Source: an uncultured Streptococcus sp.
GTDB taxonomy: Bacteria > Bacillota > Bacilli > Lactobacillales > Streptococcaceae
DNA: 7,257 bases
Direction of reading: 5' to 3'
Assembly (NCBI GenBank): GCA_902480035.1
Contig: CABSRC010000084.1
Coordinates: 1-7,257, forward strand
Below are positions 5,103 to 7,257 of this stretch, one piece after another. Below the pieces are notes generated by a model, which made no database searches, was not told where the DNA came from, and saw nothing but the letters and a program-made list of their open reading frames with translations. How positions within the stretch are numbered: position 1 is the first letter of the stretch; each line of letters opens with the position of its first letter. The position numbers were made by a program, and so were the translations under genes.

Positions 5103-6219
5103 GTACGTCTCTCACTTTCAAATACTTTCTAAATAAGAATAAGAGGAAAATCAAATCGGTAAAGGCCAAGAGGGCTGTGCCGTAAAAAACCCAATGATAG
5201 CCAAAATGCATGAAAATACTCGATCCCATCATTGGTCCTAACACGCCACCTAAGTAGTAAAAGAGCTGGTTGTAGCTAAAGATCCGAGAGATCCCTTCAG
5301 GAGGGGTTAAGCGATTTAACAAAGCAGAAACTCCTGGTAAAAGGGCACCAGTCCCAATCCCAAAAAGGAAGCGTAAGATTCCTAATTGCAGGGGCGTTTG
5401 CGCTTGGGCACAGAGAATATAAAGACAACCACTATAGAGAAGGGCGATTAATAAGAGCCGGTGATTCCCGATTCGGTCTCCGAGTTTTCCCATCCAACCT
5501 GAAAAGAGCATACTAGAGACTCCCATAGCCGAAACAATCATCCCCGATACAAAAATCAAGTTATCTCTTTGCCCTAAAGCTCGCACATAAAGAGGCAGGA
5601 TTGGAGAAATAGATTGGGCGATCATTTGAATGGTCATACTGGTTAAAAAGAGGCCTAAGAGAATATCCTTTTGCTGAATGGACATGAGCAACTGCCAACT
5701 GGATTTTTGTTCTTCTTTTGGAATGGGCTCATAGTCTTCCTCGATGCCCCAAAAGGTTAAAAGGGACACTAGAAATAAGAAAAAACCAACCAAAAGAAAG
5801 ACATTGCGCATTCCCAGATTTTCAGCAATGAGTCCCCCAATCAAAGGCCCCATCAAGGTTCCAGCTACGACACCGGTCGACAAAGTCCCCAGGGCATAGC
5901 CTGATTGGTCCTTTGATACTTGACTGGCAATCAAGGCTGTACTATTTGGGACAAAACCTGAAAAGACACCGTTGAGAAAGCGTAAAACTAAGAGCCAAAA
6001 GACGGATGGCACAAAGGCGATCCCTCCCATGGTTAGGGTCATAGCAATAGAAGCCCTGAGCATCATGGGTTTTCGACCATAGCGGTCGGCCAGGCTCCCC
6101 CAGATAGGAGACATGATCGCAGAGGTTACAGAAGAACTCGCGACGGCAATCCCAGCATAAAAAGGAACAGCCTTGCCCGTAACGCCCAACTCTTCTACAA
6201 ATAGGGCCATAAACGGCAC
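5092..6219 (-). CDS. pmrA: PmrA-type MFS multidrug efflux transporter, 5' end out of frame
   Basis: The open frame gives 375 residues of a 12-helix major facilitator (DHA1 drug/H+ antiporter) in the cytoplasmic membrane. Motif A WGSLADRYGRKP (40-51) follows helix 2, with a second copy GKLGDRIGNHR in the C-terminal half; the arginine-containing RFLNGVFSGFVPN segment and the antiporter motif GVVAGTLMGPLIGG are clear. It closely resembles pneumococcal PmrA, a fluoroquinolone and dye exporter related to NorA, and sits in the same place between coaE and rpmG. The GTG at 6219 is only the first possible start in this frame: it falls inside helix 1 and lacks a ribosome site. The missing N-terminus (EINWRKNLYIAWIGCFFIG and on) is encoded upstream in frame but without a start codon, because the natural ATG at 6311 is one base out of frame. 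With one base restored the protein would have about 406 residues, near PmrA's 399. Either a pseudogene in this strain or a sequencing error; the rest is intact. Confidence 0.9.
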   Translation of the reverse strand: MPFMALFVEELGVTGKAVPFYAGIAVASSSVTSAIMSPIWGSLADRYGRKPMMLRASIAMTLTMGGIAFVPSVFWLLVLRFLNGVFSGFVPNSTALIASQVSKDQSGYALGTLSTGVVAGTLMGPLIGGLIAENLGMRNVFLLVGFFLFLVSLLTFWGIEEDYEPIPKEEQKSSWQLLMSIQQKDILLGLFLTSMTIQMIAQSISPILPLYVRALGQRDNLIFVSGMIVSAMGVSSMLFSGWMGKLGDRIGNHRLLLIALLYSGCLYILCAQAQTPLQLGILRFLFGIGTGALLPGVSALLNRLTPPEGISRIFSYNQLFYYLGGVLGPMMGSSIFMHFGYHWVFYGTALLAFTDLIFLLFLFRKYLKVRDVRAN

Positions 6220-6311
6220 AACTAACGAAAGGCTAGCTCCGATGAAAAAGCACCCGATCCAGGCAATATAAAGATTTTTACGCCAATTGATTTCTCTTGT
6301 GATAAAATCAT
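6220..6311 (-). other. pmrA: Frameshifted 5' end of pmrA
   Basis: The ATG at 6309-6311 overlaps the coaE stop as ATGA, the expected coupled start of pmrA. Its frame reads MILSQEKSIG and on for 29 codons, then stops at TAG (6222-6224). The transporter frame, one base different, encodes a good helix 1 here (residues INWRKNLYIAWIG, then CFFIGASLSLVV) but contains no ATG, GTG or TTG. One extra T in the TTTT run (6304-6307) or one extra A in the AAA run (6291-6293) would join ATG and transporter, giving MIFITREINWRK or MILSQEKINWRK. Confidence 0.8.
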
Positions 6312-6904
6312 CTTCTTTCTAATTGTTTTAGGGCTGCATCTAATTGGGCATAGAGAGCAGTTAGATCGCCATTATTGTCTAAGAGCAGATCCGCATGGGC
6401 TCTTTTTTCATCTAGCGGCATTTGAGCAGCGATGCGTTCTTTAGCCTGCCGTTCTGATAAGTGGTTGCGTTTCATCAGGCGCTTGAACTGGGTTTCTTTT
6501 GAGACAGCTACCAACCATACAGCCTCAAACCACCCTTCATAGTGCTGCTCGATCAAGAGGGGAATATCCATAAAAAAGAGACCGGATTGAGCAGCTTGCC
6601 TGTCTCTTGCATCTGCCAAAGCCTCACGAATGAGCTGGCCTTGGACGCGATTGGACCAGTCTCGTTCACTAGGATTTGAAAAAATCCGTTGACCTAGAGC
6701 GACACGATCCAACTCTCCACTTGCGTCGAGAATCTCCCTACCAAAATGATCCACTAAGACACGGTAGAGGGCCCCTCCTGGAACTTGCAAGTCATGGACC
6801 ACTCGATCAGCATCAATGACAATATAACCTTTTTCTTTCAAATAGGAGGTGACAGTGGACTTTCCTGAAGCAATCCCTCCTGTTAATCCGATGATTCTTG
6901 CCAT
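6308..6904 (-). CDS. coaE: Dephospho-CoA kinase
   Basis: A 198-residue cytoplasmic kinase that phosphorylates the ribose 3'-OH of dephospho-CoA with ATP, the last step of coenzyme A synthesis. The N-terminal P-loop GLTGGIASGKST (residues 6-17) includes the Walker lysine Lys15. The family's IDADRVVHDL (30-39) with Asp31/Asp33 and the FFMDIPLLIE strand follow. A lid segment (KRLMKRNHLSERQAKERIAAQ) and the C-terminal LLLDNNGD complete a normal-length protein. The ATG at 6904 directly abuts the mutM stop codon (TAGATG), with AAGGAG (6911-6916) inside the end of mutM, six bases before the start. Its own stop overlaps the presumed ATG of the transporter (ATGA). Tight packing points to one mRNA with mutM and pmrA. 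mutM-coaE adjacency is common in streptococci and other Firmicutes. Confidence 0.96.
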   Translation of the reverse strand: MARIIGLTGGIASGKSTVTSYLKEKGYIVIDADRVVHDLQVPGGALYRVLVDHFGREILDASGELDRVALGQRIFSNPSERDWSNRVQGQLIREALADARDRQAAQSGLFFMDIPLLIEQHYEGWFEAVWLVAVSKETQFKRLMKRNHLSERQAKERIAAQMPLDEKRAHADLLLDNNGDLTALYAQLDAALKQLERR

Positions 6905-7257
6905 CTAGTTCTCCTTTTGGCAGTGGGGGCAAAAATGGGTTCCGCGTCCCCCCAGCTGGATCTTCTCAATCGGTGTCCCGCAGCGCAAACAAGGTTGACC
7001 TGTTTTCCCATAGACCTGGTGCTCTTCCTGCATGGTGCCATCCTCTCCGAAGGCATTGCTATAAGAGCGAATGGTGGAGCCACCTTTTTCGACAGCCTGA
7101 GCTAATACAGCGATTGTTTCCTTTCGAATAGCTTTGGCTTCTCTAGCAGTCAAGCTTTGACCCAAACGGGCTGGATGAACCTTGGCTCGATAAAGGACCT
7201 CATCTACATAGATATTGCCCAGACCAGCCACTAATTTTTGGTCTAAAAGAGCTGATT
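6905..7257 (-). CDS. mutM: MutM, formamidopyrimidine-DNA glycosylase (C-terminal part, cut by window edge)
   Basis: The last 116 residues of a protein that is about 270 long in this family; the frame stays open to the right edge, so the start lies outside. MutM (Fpg) excises 8-oxoguanine and formamidopyrimidines and nicks the resulting abasic site. Visible parts are the helix-two-turn-helix DNA-binding region (LVAGLGNIYVDEVLYRAKVH) and the C-terminal zinc finger with both pairs, CLRC and CPHC, 16 residues apart. The conserved GGRGTHFC arginine contacts the DNA. The N-terminal catalytic proline is not in the window. An internal GTG (7231) can be read as a start but lies in the middle of a conserved motif. 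Stop TAG at 6905, immediately followed by coaE. Confidence 0.96.
   Translation of the reverse strand, partial: SALLDQKLVAGLGNIYVDEVLYRAKVHPARLGQSLTAREAKAIRKETIAVLAQAVEKGGSTIRSYSNAFGEDGTMQEEHQVYGKTGQPCLRCGTPIEKIQLGGRGTHFCPHCQKEN

Noticed and set aside
6281..6311. Programmed -1 frameshifting as a normal way to express the pmrA start
   Set aside because: No X-XXY-YYZ slippery heptamer is in phase with the ATG frame (codons ATT TTA TCA CAA GAG AAA TCA), and recoding seven codons into a transporter is not known for this family. A one-base loss is simpler. Slippage in the T4 run cannot be strictly excluded.
1..7257. CRISPR arrays, insertion sequences, tRNA/rRNA or tmRNA genes, phage or toxin-antitoxin modules
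   Set aside because: No spaced repeats, transposase-like proteins, cloverleaf-like sequence or typical small gene pairs were found; apart from the TetR gene the order is the ordinary streptococcal core.

Overview
The window looks like a chromosomal segment of a Streptococcus, most likely of the mitis/sanguinis type. Protein sequences (SecG, SmpB, RNase R, CoaE, MutM, the PmrA-like transporter) are streptococcal in character. The minus-strand order mutM, coaE, pmrA, rpmG, secG, rnr, smpB, tehB is the one I recall from Streptococcus pneumoniae. The species cannot be fixed from the sequence alone.

Layout from right to left along the minus strand: mutM (3' part only, running off the right edge), coaE, a PmrA-type drug exporter and rpmG are packed with no gap or with overlaps, and look like one transcription unit. 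A good promoter inside the end of rpmG then drives secG, which ends in a hairpin terminator. rnr and smpB follow and overlap by 38 bases. Terminator-like hairpins close smpB, and a separate promoter among them drives tehB. At the left end, a TetR-family regulator is read on the plus strand, convergent with tehB; strong hairpin terminators separate the two. The region upstream of the regulator is AT-rich, with a good plus-strand promoter, a direct repeat and a weaker promoter facing out of the window.

Functional grouping: MutM repairs oxidised guanine; CoaE finishes coenzyme A; the PmrA-like protein is a drug/proton antiporter; L33 and SecG belong to translation and secretion. RNase R and SmpB form the ribosome-rescue and nonstop-mRNA decay pair. 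TehB detoxifies tellurite-type oxyanions.

Most of the window is ordinary core genome and I see no new multi-gene system. Two points merit a second look. First, the ATG that overlaps the coaE stop codon (ATGA) is one base out of frame with the otherwise intact transporter, so pmrA seems to carry a single-base loss near its 5' end. Second, the only good Shine-Dalgarno sequence of rnr lies 23 bases before the start codon, with a small perfect hairpin between them that would bring the effective distance near normal. No RNA gene, CRISPR array, insertion sequence or prophage element was seen, and no stretch over 300 bases lacks a gene.
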